DNA from: CAYYTU01 sp964474655
GTDB taxonomy: Bacteria > Chloroflexota > Anaerolineae > B4-G1
Direction: 5' to 3'
Length of the DNA stretch: 63,762 bases
Assembly (NCBI GenBank): GCA_964474655.1
Contig: CAYYTU010000013.1
Span: forward strand, 1 to 63,762
Shown in pieces: positions 1 to 7,837 of the stretch. The notes under the pieces are model-generated. The model did no database searches, was not told the origin of the DNA, and saw only the letters and a program-made list of their open reading frames with translations. A program made the translations under genes and the position numbers. The first letter of the stretch is position 1, and each line of letters begins with the position of its first letter.

Positions 1-256
1 GGATCACCTGGAACTGGGTGTGCATCTGCATGCGGTTGGGGTTGTCGCCGAAGCGCCCGTCGTCGGGCCGGTAAGACGGCTCCACGTAGGCTACGTTCCA
101 AGGCTCCGGCCCCAGCACGCGTAGCACGGTGGCGGGGTTCATCGTGCCTGCGCCGACCTTCTCGCTATAGGGCTGCCAGATCAAACAGCCGTAATCCTCC
201 CAGAAATCTTGCAAGCGTAGGATGACCTGTTGAAACGATAACGGTTTGTCAGTCAC
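1..256 (-). CDS. glyQ: Glycyl-tRNA synthetase, alpha subunit or N-terminal part (partial)
   Basis: The class II synthetase charges tRNA-Gly in the cytoplasm. Only the first 85 codons are in the window; the rest runs off the left edge. The translation from the GTG at 254-256 shows the bacterial-type GlyQ opening: FQQVILRLQDFWEDYGC, then QPYSEKVGAGTMNPAT and LGPEPWNVAYVEPSYRP. A purine-rich AAGGAAGG lies about 11 bases before the start. The start overlaps the end of hepT by 8 bases, so it is probably cotranscribed with hepT, mntA and recO. Whether it is a separate alpha subunit or an alpha-beta fusion cannot be seen here. Confidence 0.93.
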   Translation of the reverse strand, partial: MTDKPLSFQQVILRLQDFWEDYGCLIWQPYSEKVGAGTMNPATVLRVLGPEPWNVAYVEPSYRPDDGRFGDNPNRMQMHTQFQVI

Positions 257-692
257 TGTGAAGATAACCTTCCTTTCTTAAAAAATCTGTGATACAGGCA
301 ATGAATACTTTCAAATCATCCAGCCCATCCTGGAGGGCTTTTTGGACTTTCAAGGGGTCAACGATCAGATATTCGTGGACAAGGACATTCCGGAAGCCAG
401 ACAAATTGCTAATCCGTTCGGCGAACTCACGCGGCAGTACCTCGTGCTTGCCCAGACTCAGAATGGCTTCTCTGTAATCGGATGCTCGCGCAAAGCCCAG
501 CTCGGCGTTCAAGTGAGCGCTTACGTCCAATACAATTTGTGCCGATAACTGTAAGTAGTGAAGCACCCCGCCGTAGGTGATTTCATCCCCCGTCAAGCGT
601 TGGATATCCCAATCCTGGTACGGTTCCAGAAGATGGATGTATTCTTCCAATTTGTGCAGGCGATCTAAGAGCATGGGGGCGTTGACGGTCAT
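249..692 (-). CDS. hepT: HepT-like HEPN toxin (DUF86 family)
   Basis: Probable HEPN-domain ribonuclease toxin of a HepT/MntA toxin-antitoxin pair, 147 residues, all helical in character. The diagnostic RX4HXY motif is present as RNVLVHEY at residues 101-108, so the catalytic Arg, His and Tyr are intact. The open frame extends upstream to 806, but the ATG at 692 follows mntA by a single base and gives the normal family length. In known pairs MntA AMPylates the Tyr of this motif to silence HepT. The module is wedged between two housekeeping genes, recO and glyQ, which suggests it was acquired. Confidence 0.9.
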   Translation of the reverse strand: MTVNAPMLLDRLHKLEEYIHLLEPYQDWDIQRLTGDEITYGGVLHYLQLSAQIVLDVSAHLNAELGFARASDYREAILSLGKHEVLPREFAERISNLSGFRNVLVHEYLIVDPLKVQKALQDGLDDLKVFIACITDFLRKEGYLHSD

Positions 693-693
693 A

Positions 694-1137
694 TCATTCC
701 TCCTCCATCGCGGCACGGTATTTCTTGACCCGTTCGAGGAAGCACCGATTCTGTATGCGCCGCAATGGTTCTGTGTCCACGTATCGTCGCAGCGCGGTGA
801 CCTCAAAATCCGCCCGCGCGCCAGGCTGAGCTTGGTAGAGAATGCGTCCCCGTAGCGCGACTTGGTGAGCGAGTAAGGGTTTCGCCCGGTTAAGGATTAC
901 CACGTCCACATCGTTGCGCTGAAACAGGCTCATCAATTCTCCCATCAGCTCAATCTGTATTTGGCCCCACTCCTCACAATCCACCTCGAAGCTCAACAGA
1001 ACGGCGATGTCCACATCGGAAAGATCTCCAGCCTTATCTTCTGCTTGCGATCCGAAGAGATAAGCTAGCCTCACATTGTGTCGGGAAAAGATCTGTCCCA
1101 GCTTCTTTTCGTACTCGGCTATGTCGAGAGATGCCAT
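694..1137 (-). CDS. mntA: MntA-like minimal nucleotidyltransferase antitoxin
   Basis: A 147-residue protein of the polymerase-beta-like MNT family. It carries the GSX10DXD signature: GS at residues 29-30 and Asp 41 and Asp 43 in LSDVDIAV, so it looks catalytically competent. In HepT/MntA systems it neutralises the partner toxin by adenylylating it. The start lies 2 bases after the recO stop and the end is 1 base before hepT, giving a tight recO-mntA-hepT-glyQ order. The C-terminal 40 residues are basic and could help pairing with the toxin; that last point is inference. Confidence 0.9.
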   Translation of the reverse strand: MASLDIAEYEKKLGQIFSRHNVRLAYLFGSQAEDKAGDLSDVDIAVLLSFEVDCEEWGQIQIELMGELMSLFQRNDVDVVILNRAKPLLAHQVALRGRILYQAQPGARADFEVTALRRYVDTEPLRRIQNRCFLERVKKYRAAMEEE

Positions 1138-1139
1138 AT

Positions 1140-1943
1140 CTACCTGCTCGTTTGCTTCACCTGCCGCAGAAAGGCGCCGGCCTTAACCTCTTGCTCCAGG
1201 TGGTAGGTGATGTAATGGTGCATCACGCGCGCCACCTGGTCGTGGATGGTGGGGGTGACGTTCTGCTCCTGCAGCCGGGTGTAAGGCCCGCGCTGGCATT
1301 CCTGCAGGAACCACAAGCCGTTGGGCGAGATTGCCATCACGTCTGGGCGCTTCTTTTGCTCGTCATAGCACGATTGGCACAGCCCGCCGCCTTGTTCCGG
1401 GTCGAAGCCGTAGGGTCGCCGATCCTCTGCTCGTTCGCGCGGCTTTAACGGCACGCGCTCCTCGTGCCCGGTGACACAGCGAAACATCTCCGGTCGGAAC
1501 CCGGCCAGCCCCAGCAGGTGCTGTTCGTAGAAGCGTGCGATCAGATCCAAATCTTCGTCCTCGCAGAGCCACGTTAGCGTGTGACCGAGCAGGTCGTAGG
1601 CTGCGCTGCTGCCCTCGCCCTGGGTGAAGAAGCGGTCGAACAGCTCGCTGACGTAGCGGGCGTAGGCCCCTCGCAGCAGGTCGCCCCGCAGCCGTGGATG
1701 CGCGTCGATGGTCTCGGCCTGACTGATAATGTCCCAGTAGTTCGGCACCCGTGAGAGCACAAAGTTGGAGCGTGCGAAGAGCTCGATGTGCCCCGCCTTG
1801 CGGCTCTTTATCTTGCGTGTGCCCTTGGCCAGGACGGCTACTTTCCCCGATGGCGTACACAGGGTCAGCACGCGATCTGCTTCTCCCTGGTCACGCCGCC
1901 GGATGATGATGCCTTCGGTGCGATAGAGCCGTCCAGTGCTCAC
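1140..1943 (-). CDS. recO: DNA repair protein RecO
   Basis: Recombination mediator that helps RecA load on SSB-coated DNA in the RecFOR pathway. The 267-residue product has the N-terminal OB-fold opening (YRTEGIIIRRRDQGEADRVLTL) shared by RecO and a helical C-terminal part with a candidate zinc site formed by CVTGH near residue 157 and CQSC near residue 190. It starts with GTG at 1941-1943, preceded by AGGAGAACGAAC. A good promoter lies at 1964-1991, so recO is the first gene of the recO-mntA-hepT-glyQ unit. Length is typical. Confidence 0.93.
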   Translation of the reverse strand: MSTGRLYRTEGIIIRRRDQGEADRVLTLCTPSGKVAVLAKGTRKIKSRKAGHIELFARSNFVLSRVPNYWDIISQAETIDAHPRLRGDLLRGAYARYVSELFDRFFTQGEGSSAAYDLLGHTLTWLCEDEDLDLIARFYEQHLLGLAGFRPEMFRCVTGHEERVPLKPRERAEDRRPYGFDPEQGGGLCQSCYDEQKKRPDVMAISPNGLWFLQECQRGPYTRLQEQNVTPTIHDQVARVMHHYITYHLEQEVKAGAFLRQVKQTSR

Positions 1944-1963
1944 GTTCGTTCTCCTGAAAAAAG

Positions 1964-1991
1964 ATTATACCATCCCACTTGGGCGGTGCAA
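1964..1991 (-). promoter_or_regulatory. Sigma-70-type promoter of recO
   Basis: On the minus strand TTGCAC (1986-1991) and TATAAT (1964-1969) are separated by 16 bases. The -10 ends about 20 bases before the recO start, and the promoter abuts the cdd terminator, so it marks the boundary between the two units. Confidence 0.7.
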
Positions 1992-1992
1992 A

Positions 1993-2024
1993 CAGAAAAG
2001 CCCGACGCCTGCTCGACGTCGGGC
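1993..2024 (-). terminator. Rho-independent terminator after cdd
   Basis: Minus-strand hairpin with the 8-bp stem GCCCGACG/CGTCGGGC (2000-2007 with 2017-2024), a 9-base loop and a following TTTT tract. It lies 20 bases after the cdd stop and ends the glmU-cdd unit. Confidence 0.8.
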
Positions 2025-2045
2025 CAGCGCCTGCATTGAGGGATC

Positions 2046-2477
2046 TCAGCCCAGATCCGCTTCGCTGAAGCTATCCGGCAGCAGCTCGCCAACGGTGGTC
2101 TTTCGGTAATGACCGGATTTGTCGGCGATGAGCACCGGGAGCGCCTTGCTGAACTCCCGCAGTACCTGCCGGCAGGAGCCGCAGGGCGAGCCGCCGTTCT
2201 CGGTCGCCACCGCGAGCGCGACGAAGGCCCGCTCGCCCTCGGAGACCGCCTTGAAGATGGCCGTCCGTTCGGCGCACATACTCAGGGGGTAGACAGCGTT
2301 CTCCACGTTGCAGCCGGTATAGACCCGGTTCGAGCTCCCCAGCAGAGCCGCCCCGACGGCATAGCCCGAGTAAGGGGCGTAGGCGTGCTCCCGCGCCTCA
2401 ATCGCCCGCTGGATCAGGGCCTGGGGATCAAATGTCTTCTGCGTCGTCTGTTGCTGGGTCTGCTTCTTCTTCCGCAT
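2046..2477 (-). CDS. cdd: Cytidine deaminase
   Basis: Zinc-dependent deaminase of pyrimidine salvage converting (deoxy)cytidine to (deoxy)uridine. The 143-residue length fits the homotetrameric family. The zinc and catalytic residues are all visible: Cys 68 and Glu 70 in CAE, and Cys 99 and Cys 102 in PCGSC. The N-terminal 15 residues are a polar Lys/Gln-rich tail. The ATG at 2477 has GAGGAG 8 bases upstream, which supports this start even though it places the first 50 bases inside the end of glmU. A terminator follows. Confidence 0.95.
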   Translation of the reverse strand: MRKKKQTQQQTTQKTFDPQALIQRAIEAREHAYAPYSGYAVGAALLGSSNRVYTGCNVENAVYPLSMCAERTAIFKAVSEGERAFVALAVATENGGSPCGSCRQVLREFSKALPVLIADKSGHYRKTTVGELLPDSFSEADLG

Positions 2478-3825
2478 CGCCGTCTCCTCGTTTCTTGATG
2501 CGGGCCGGCACGCCGTAGGCCAGCGCCTCGTCGGGGATATCTTGCGTCACCACCGCGCCGGCGCCGGTCTTGGCGCCTTTGCCCACGCGCACCGGCGCGA
2601 CCAGCATCGTGTCCGAGCCGATGAAGGCCTCTTCCGCGATCTCGGTTTTGTGTTTGCGCTCGCCGTCGTAGTTGCAGGTGATGGTGCCAGCGCCGATGTT
2701 CGCCTCCGGGCCGACTTCAGCGTCGCCCAGGTAGCTGAAATGGCCCATCTTCGCGCCGGGGCCGAGCGTCGCCTGCTTCAGCTCGCCGAAGTTGCCCATA
2801 TGCGCTCCCTCGCACAGCCGTGCGCCTTTCCTTAGATGGCCGAAGGGTCCGATGTCGGATCGATCTTCCATTACGGCCTGTTCCAGCACCGAGGCCAACA
2901 CCTCGCACGCGTCGCCGATCTCGCAGTCCTTGATGATCGTATTCGGGCCGATGGTGCAGCGCTCCCCGATGCTCGTTTGGCCGCGCAGGTGGGTGTTGGG
3001 GCGGATCACGGTATCGCGCCCGATGGTCACGCCCGGCTCGATGTACGTTGTCGCCGGATCGACGATGGTAACACCGGCACGCATCCAGCGCTCGTTGACG
3101 CGCTGCCGCAGCAAGCGCTCCGCTTCCGCCAGATGGACGCGGGTGTTGATGCCCATCGCCTCGCTGGCGTCCTCGGTGACGACGGTTTCCACCGTCAGGC
3201 TTTCTTCGACCGCCATACCCACCAGGTCTGTCAGGTAGTACTCCTCTTTGGGGAGGCTGAGGGGGACCTGGTCGATGTGGTTCCACAGCCATTCGGCGTC
3301 GAAGCAATAGACGCCGGCGTTCAGCTCGCGGATGGTCAGCTGCTCTGGCGTGGCCACCGCCTCCTCGACGATGGCGATCACGGCGCTGTCGTCGTCGCGC
3401 ACCACGCGCCCAAAGCCGCGCGGATCGTCCCGCACCAGCGCCAGCATCGTGATGGGACCGGCGTTTTCCCGTTGCCGTTCGACCAGCTGCTGGAGCGTCT
3501 CCTCGGTCAACAGGGGCATGTCGGCGTAGGAGACCAGCACCAGGTCGGTGTCCCCACGGAGCGTTTCGCGGGCCTGGAGCACGGCATGGCCCGTTCCCAG
3601 CTGCTCGTCTTGCTCCACGAAGATGGCGTTATCACCCACGGTTTCTTGCACCGCTTCGGCGCCGTGCCCCACGATCAGCACCGGGGGCTTCTCCGTCAGC
3701 TGACGCGCCGTCGCCAGGGCGTGGGAGACCAACGGGCGTCCGGCCAGGGGGTGCAGCACCTTCGGCAGGTCCGATTTCATCCGGGTGCCCTCTCCGGCGG
3801 CGAGAATCACGACTGCAAGGTCCAC
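2428..3825 (-). CDS. glmU: Bifunctional N-acetylglucosamine-1-phosphate uridyltransferase / glucosamine-1-phosphate acetyltransferase
   Basis: Makes UDP-GlcNAc for peptidoglycan and surface polysaccharides. The 465-residue product has the N-terminal nucleotidyltransferase signature LAAGEGTRMKSDLPKVLHP at about residues 8-26 and a C-terminal left-handed beta-helix built from hexapeptide repeats (residues about 255-445). Both domains are present, so both activities are expected. The C-terminus is an acidic tail (GDGDAEEEADPATDDAED) overlapped by cdd. It starts at a GTG (3823-3825) with AAGGAGG 5 bases upstream. The overlap with cdd implies translational coupling. Confidence 0.95.
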   Translation of the reverse strand: MDLAVVILAAGEGTRMKSDLPKVLHPLAGRPLVSHALATARQLTEKPPVLIVGHGAEAVQETVGDNAIFVEQDEQLGTGHAVLQARETLRGDTDLVLVSYADMPLLTEETLQQLVERQRENAGPITMLALVRDDPRGFGRVVRDDDSAVIAIVEEAVATPEQLTIRELNAGVYCFDAEWLWNHIDQVPLSLPKEEYYLTDLVGMAVEESLTVETVVTEDASEAMGINTRVHLAEAERLLRQRVNERWMRAGVTIVDPATTYIEPGVTIGRDTVIRPNTHLRGQTSIGERCTIGPNTIIKDCEIGDACEVLASVLEQAVMEDRSDIGPFGHLRKGARLCEGAHMGNFGELKQATLGPGAKMGHFSYLGDAEVGPEANIGAGTITCNYDGERKHKTEIAEEAFIGSDTMLVAPVRVGKGAKTGAGAVVTQDIPDEALAYGVPARIKKRGDGDAEEEADPATDDAEDI

Positions 3826-3869
3826 GTTTACCTCCTTCTTCCCGTGCGCATTCGTTTGTTGTGAGGGTC

Positions 3870-3900
3870 AAAAAAAGCCGTGGCAGTATCACCACGGCTT
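3870..3900 (-). terminator. Terminator of tRNA-Gln
   Basis: Minus-strand hairpin AGCCGTGG/CCACGGCT (3876-3883 with 3892-3899), 8-base loop, followed by seven T residues. It sits 14 bases after the tRNA 3' end and also separates the tRNA from glmU. Confidence 0.9.
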
Positions 3901-3913
3901 GGAACGAAGAAGC

Positions 3914-3985
3914 TGGGGCGGTAGGATTCGAACCTACGATTGCGGGATTCAAAGTCCCGTGCCTTACCCACTTGGCCACGCCCCA
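3914..3985 (-). tRNA. tRNA-Gln (anticodon TTG)
   Basis: A 72-base cloverleaf without encoded CCA. The acceptor arm TGGGGCG pairs with CGCCCCA, the D arm is GCC/GGC, the anticodon stem CGGGA/TCCCG encloses CTTTGAA with anticodon TTG, and the T arm is GTAGG-TTCGAAT-CCTAC. The U1-A72 pair is typical of bacterial tRNA-Gln. It has its own promoter and terminator. Confidence 0.97.
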
Positions 3986-4010
3986 ACAGTGCGTCTCAGC
4001 GACGCTCTTA

Positions 4011-4038
4011 ATTATAGCATAGTTGTGCGACTATGCAA
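4011..4038 (-). promoter_or_regulatory. Promoter of tRNA-Gln with a palindrome in the spacer
   Basis: Minus-strand TTGCAT (4033-4038) and TATAAT (4011-4016), 16-base spacing, about 26 bases before the tRNA. A perfect 7-bp inverted repeat GCATAGT/ACTATGC (4017-4023 with 4030-4036) fills the spacer. From 4039 to 4255 nothing further was recognised. Confidence 0.75.
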
Positions 4039-4255
4039 TTCGATGTGGCGCAAAAGAACCGTTTATACCGAGCCGAACATAGAAACTAAACAGTTCGTGT
4101 TCCATACGTTTAACAAGACCGAGTATATGTTCGTAGTAGGCGCTTCAGCGCGCACTACAAACCCGGCTATGATCTGTTAGTCTAAATAGTTATGTTCACG
4201 TCGGTAGGTGCCTGCCTGGCACTTTATGTGACGTGGGGCCGAAGGTCACCGTCCG

Positions 4256-6136
4256 TCACTCCGATTCTGCTTCCCGGGCGATGAGCGGGAAGTAGAGCCG
4301 GCTCCCCTGATACATCGTGCAGGTCTGCGCCTCGCTGGGCCATTTCCCCGGATTGCCGGCCTTATCCCAGGCGCGGACGCGGAAGCAGTTGAGTCTGCGG
4401 GGCGTCGGATTGGTGAACTGGATCGGCGTCTGGTGGAGGCCGGGCCACGTCTCCCACGGCCCCTCGTCGCCGACGCGCACCTGGAGCTCGTAGCCCATAA
4501 TTCCCGCTCCGTCGTCGTGGGCTTTGCCGTGGATGGCGACCGTCAGAGCGTTGGTGGTCAGGGGGAGGGGCTGCACGGTGGTCGTGGTGGGGGCGGTGGT
4601 GTCGGCCTCAATCAGCAGGTAGGGATCGCCGCCGATGAAATAATCGCGGGTCCCATCTCCTGTAGTGACGAAGGCTGTAGCTCCGGGCAGCGTCAGGCTG
4701 TAGAGGCCGGATGGGGCCGTGATCGTCTCAGTCGCGCCGCGGCGATTGACCAGCGTGGCGGTGGGGAGCGTGGCGGTGTAGGCGAAGGTGATCGTCTCTG
4801 GCGTGGCGTTCCACAGCGTGCTGATCTTGCCGTGCGGCGTGCCCCAGAGCGTCACCTGGCGGGTGCCGCTGGGGTGGACGCGGCGCGTGACCATCGTCGG
4901 CGAGACCAGGTACGAGGTGGCGACCTGATAGGCGGCGTAGGCCGGGCGCAGGGAGCCGTCATTCCGTATCAGGCCGAAGAACTCCGGCATAATCGGATCG
5001 TAGGCCATATCGGCGTCGTGGGTGCGGAAGAAGAATAACCGTTCCACGTCGGCGGCCCAGGCGTTGGCGTAGGATTGGATCACGTAAGCGGCCGCCTCGG
5101 CCTGGGTGGCGGCGAAGTCATAGGGGCTGGGCGTAGGGTCTACGGCGGCATCGTCCCAGACCGGGACGCCCGTTTCGGTGAGCCAGATTGGATGATCGCC
5201 CAGGCCGTAGGCGCTCATGCCGCTCCGTATCTCGTTCACCTTGTTGTAGACGTCAGCGGGTCGGCTGTAGAAGTGAAGGGACATAACGTCGAAGAAGTAG
5301 CCGTTGGCAGCTGCCGCTGGGTCATCTTGCAGGACGTCCAGCACTTGCCGAGAGTAATCCGGCACGTGCCAGTATTGGAGACCTCCAAAGAGGACGGTGC
5401 AGTTGGGGCAGGCGGCTTTGTTGGCCTGGTAGCCCACTTTGAGCAGCTGGGCGTAGTCGGTCACGGTGCCGGTCCAGAAGAGGGTCCAGTCCGGCTCGTT
5501 CCACACCTCCCAGTGCTTGATGGTGCGGCTATACCGATTGGTGATCGTGTAGACGAAACGGCCCCAGTAGTTGATGGGGGTGCCGTCGTCCGTGGTCCAG
5601 TCGTCCCACGCTTGGTAGAGCCCTTGGGGCGGGGAGGCCGCCGTCGAGCTGGCGAATCCGTCCAGAGTCCCGATACGCCAGCCGGCGCTGCGTTTATCGG
5701 ACGAAGGTGCTCCCATACCCTCTACGCCGCCGGTCGCGGCCCAGCTGGGGGTCCCCAGGAGGATGCCAACCATATGCATATTGGCTTCGTCCAGGTCTCT
5801 CACCAGCGTGTCGTACCCTTCGATCACCAGGGCGTCCCACGTGTCGGTGATCGGTTCGAGCCGGTTCCACGAGACATCGAAGCGGTCCCAGCGTGCGCCA
5901 GCGTCGTAGGCCATTGGAAGGTAGGGCCGCTCAGGAGGATCGCCGTAGTAAAATGAGTAACAAGCGCCGGCGCGTCCGTCGGGATGCTCAACCGGTGGGA
6001 GGGAACCAGAGGCTCTGGTCGGACGGCTGAGAATGAGCCAGAGCGGGATGAACGCGAGGTACGTCAAGAGCAGTGGAAACGCCACCCTGAACGTCGGGAG
6101 CAGGCGTGTCTGTTGGGGCCTGGGATTTGCAGCCAT
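4256..6136 (-). CDS. Secreted or membrane-anchored GH39/GH5-like glycoside hydrolase
   Basis: A 626-residue putative extracellular glycosidase. An N-terminal hydrophobic stretch (about residues 18-36) acts as signal peptide or anchor. A (beta/alpha)8-type catalytic domain follows, with likely acid/base Glu 214 in WNEPD and likely nucleophile Glu 321 in LTETG, as in clan GH-A enzymes. A beta-rich region and an Ig/FN3-like domain (about residues 505-600) come next. The protein ends in LYFPLIAREAESE, a tail type shared with the fragment at 18938. The ATG at 6136 was preferred over the one at 6163 because AAGGAGG lies 6 bases upstream. Substrate is unknown. Confidence 0.8.
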   Translation of the reverse strand: MAANPRPQQTRLLPTFRVAFPLLLTYLAFIPLWLILSRPTRASGSLPPVEHPDGRAGACYSFYYGDPPERPYLPMAYDAGARWDRFDVSWNRLEPITDTWDALVIEGYDTLVRDLDEANMHMVGILLGTPSWAATGGVEGMGAPSSDKRSAGWRIGTLDGFASSTAASPPQGLYQAWDDWTTDDGTPINYWGRFVYTITNRYSRTIKHWEVWNEPDWTLFWTGTVTDYAQLLKVGYQANKAACPNCTVLFGGLQYWHVPDYSRQVLDVLQDDPAAAANGYFFDVMSLHFYSRPADVYNKVNEIRSGMSAYGLGDHPIWLTETGVPVWDDAAVDPTPSPYDFAATQAEAAAYVIQSYANAWAADVERLFFFRTHDADMAYDPIMPEFFGLIRNDGSLRPAYAAYQVATSYLVSPTMVTRRVHPSGTRQVTLWGTPHGKISTLWNATPETITFAYTATLPTATLVNRRGATETITAPSGLYSLTLPGATAFVTTGDGTRDYFIGGDPYLLIEADTTAPTTTTVQPLPLTTNALTVAIHGKAHDDGAGIMGYELQVRVGDEGPWETWPGLHQTPIQFTNPTPRRLNCFRVRAWDKAGNPGKWPSEAQTCTMYQGSRLYFPLIAREAESE

Positions 6137-6166
6137 AACGCCTCCTTGCGGGGGAAGTGGCAAGCT

Positions 6167-6194
6167 ATTGTAGCATTGGTTGGCAGGGTGTCAA
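6167..6194 (-). promoter_or_regulatory. Promoter of the glycoside hydrolase gene
   Basis: Minus-strand TTGACA (6189-6194) and TACAAT (6167-6172) with 16-base spacing, about 30 bases before the start codon. Confidence 0.8.
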
Positions 6195-6198
6195 CTAT

Positions 6199-6226
6199 TT
6201 GACGCGTGAGCCCGATGAAGTATACT
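6199..6226 (+). promoter_or_regulatory. Promoter of the flavin reductase gene
   Basis: Plus-strand TTGACG (6199-6204) and TATACT (6221-6226), 16-base spacing. It is back to back with the minus-strand promoter, only 4 bases separating the two -35 boxes. Confidence 0.75.
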
Positions 6227-6277
6227 CCAATTGGTTTGAGGTGCGTTGAGTGCACAGAGAGGGAGGAAAGGATAACG

Positions 6278-6838
6278 ATGACAAAAGTAGTCAAGAAACC
6301 AACGACGATGCTCTATCCGGTGCCTGCGGTGATGGTAAGCTGCGGTGTGGGCGATGAAGCTAATGTTATTACCCTGGCGTGGGTGGGGACGGTTTGTTCC
6401 AATCCCCCGATGGTGGGCATTGGCGTCCGACCCAGCCGCTATTCTCACAGGCTGCTCAAGGATGTGGGGGAGTTCGTGGTCAACTTGCCGACGGTGGAGC
6501 AGGTCGAGTGGGTGGATTATTGTGGGACGGTCTCCGGGCGAGACGTGGACAAATGGAGTGCTTGTGGCTTTACGCCCGTGACGAGCAGCGAGGTGGCGGT
6601 GCCGCTCATCGGCGAATGTCCAGTCAACGTCGAGTGTCGGGTGGAGGAGACGCTCTCACTGGGCAGTCATGATCTTTTCATCGGTCAGGTGTTGGCTGTG
6701 CAGCTGGATGAGCGCTTGCTTGACGAGCGCAAGCGCTTTGAATTTGAGCGAGCAGGGGCGTTTGCTTTTGCGGATGGTGCGTATTGGGCGCTCGGCGAGC
6801 TGTTGGGCTCCGTTGGTTGCTCCGGGCGAGGGGCTTGA
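6278..6838 (+). CDS. Flavin reductase-like (flavoredoxin family) protein
   Basis: A 186-residue FMN-binding split-barrel protein of the flavin reductase domain family. The family shows in the N-terminal core VSCGVGDEANVITLAW, VGIGVRPSRYSHRLL and GEFVVNLP, the usual FMN-contacting segments. Such proteins pass electrons from NAD(P)H or ferredoxin to FMN or act as flavoredoxins. The ATG at 6278 is chosen because GGGAGGAAAGG precedes it; the frame is open further upstream without an equal ribosome site. It is the first gene of the redox island and lies next to perR, which fits a role in O2 or peroxide defence. The physiological electron donor is not evident. Confidence 0.85.
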   Translation: MTKVVKKPTTMLYPVPAVMVSCGVGDEANVITLAWVGTVCSNPPMVGIGVRPSRYSHRLLKDVGEFVVNLPTVEQVEWVDYCGTVSGRDVDKWSACGFTPVTSSEVAVPLIGECPVNVECRVEETLSLGSHDLFIGQVLAVQLDERLLDERKRFEFERAGAFAFADGAYWALGELLGSVGCSGRGA

Positions 6839-6953
6839 TCTCTCGAGCAGTCGCTCTGAGACTTCCGATTGTTGGTGGCTGATCGGCTGGAAGGCGCCGG
6901 TAGCAAACGGCGGGGTCTCCTTTCTTCCTTGGCGGTTGGGGCGAAACGACGTC

Positions 6954-6990
6954 TTGACAGGTTTCTTTCTCTATGTTAAAATCCCTATAA
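6954..6990 (+). promoter_or_regulatory. perR promoter with overlapping PerR-box-like operator
   Basis: TTGACA (6954-6959) and TAAAAT (6977-6982) with 17-base spacing. The sequence TTAAAATCCCTATAA (6976-6990) overlaps the -10 and matches the B. subtilis PerR box TTATAATNATTATAA at 11 of 14 informative positions, which suggests autoregulation. The operator role is inferred. Confidence 0.65.
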
Positions 6991-7014
6991 GGTAAGAAAG
7001 GCTAAAAATAACTT

Positions 7015-7452
7015 ATGACTTCGGTAGAAAAAGTCTGTGCTAAATTCAGAAATCAGGGACGTCGAATCACCCCGCAACGGCGTGCTATTATCAGCGCTTT
7101 ACTGAACAACGGCACGCACCCCACGGCGGATCAGATCCTCACGCGCGTGCGGCGCGAGATGCCTACCATCTCTCTGGCCACCATCTATAACACCCTGCAC
7201 GAGCTGGAGGGGATGGGGCTGTTGAAGGAGCTGGACTTTGGCTTGGGGCTGGGCGAGCGGCGCTATGACGTGGTCACAGAGGAACACGATCATCTGATCT
7301 GCTTGCGATGTGGGCACGTAGAGGATGTGCCGCGCGCGGCTGATGTGCTCTATCCGCCTGGGGATGACGATCACGACTTCCAGGTTGTGGGGCGGCGGGT
7401 GACGTATCTAGGCTACTGCCCGGATTGTGCTTCTGAAGCGGGCGTTCACTGA
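7015..7452 (+). CDS. perR: Peroxide-sensing repressor PerR (Fur family)
   Basis: A 145-residue Fur-family regulator. Its residues match the B. subtilis PerR sensor site almost number for number: His 35, Asp 85, His 91, His 93 and Asp 104. Asp rather than Glu at position 85 is the mark that separates PerR from Fur. The structural zinc cysteines are Cys 96/99 and Cys 135/138. PerR loses DNA binding when its bound Fe(II) drives oxidation of the His ligands by H2O2. It has its own promoter with a candidate PerR box and is followed 18 bases later by rubredoxin, at the head of a cluster of peroxide and O2 scavengers, its likely regulon. Confidence 0.93.
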   Translation: MTSVEKVCAKFRNQGRRITPQRRAIISALLNNGTHPTADQILTRVRREMPTISLATIYNTLHELEGMGLLKELDFGLGLGERRYDVVTEEHDHLICLRCGHVEDVPRAADVLYPPGDDDHDFQVVGRRVTYLGYCPDCASEAGVH

Positions 7453-7470
7453 GACACGTAAGGAGAAGAA

Positions 7471-7635
7471 ATGGATAAGTGGGAATGTCTGGTATGCGGC
7501 TATGTCTACGATCCCAAGGAGGGCGATCCTGATACCGGGGTTGAGCCTGGTACGCCTTTTGAGGATTTGCCCGATGATTGGTTATGTCCCGACTGCGGTG
7601 TGGGCAAGGATTTGTTCCAGCCCCTGGACGAATAA
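7471..7635 (+). CDS. Rubredoxin
   Basis: A 54-residue one-iron electron carrier. The four iron ligands are in CLVCGY (residues 6-9) and CPDCG (residues 39-42), and the acidic core DPKEGDPDTGVEPGT is the canonical rubredoxin sequence. The start has AAGGAGAAG upstream. It probably feeds electrons to the downstream rubrerythrin, the flavodiiron protein and perhaps the peroxiredoxin. It sits 18 bases after perR and is likely cotranscribed. Confidence 0.96.
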   Translation: MDKWECLVCGYVYDPKEGDPDTGVEPGTPFEDLPDDWLCPDCGVGKDLFQPLDE

Positions 7636-7837
7636 AGGGTGGTAAGAGGCTAGAGTGAGGTCGGTCTTCCCTCAAAGCCCTGTGACTCACGAGGATTTAG
7701 AACTGGAGAGAATTGTGACCAGAGAAGTTGATTCTTGCGTGCAGCCAGCTGTGGGCCCGATAGCGACAGCGTTAGCGTTGCCCTCAGCTGAGGAAGCGAC
7801 TGAGAACATGACATCATCAATAAAGGAGGAATCTCAA

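Noticed and set aside
2836..3864. A 342-codon plus-strand frame opposite glmU
   Set aside because: It is the antisense of glmU; His/Asp/Val-rich composition is typical of a shadow in GC-rich DNA.
3632..3979. A 115-codon minus-strand frame across the glmU start and tRNA-Gln
   Set aside because: It reads through the tRNA and its terminator in another frame of glmU and has no protein features.
5075..5956. A plus-strand frame opposite the glycoside hydrolase
   Set aside because: It is an antisense shadow; no start site or domain.
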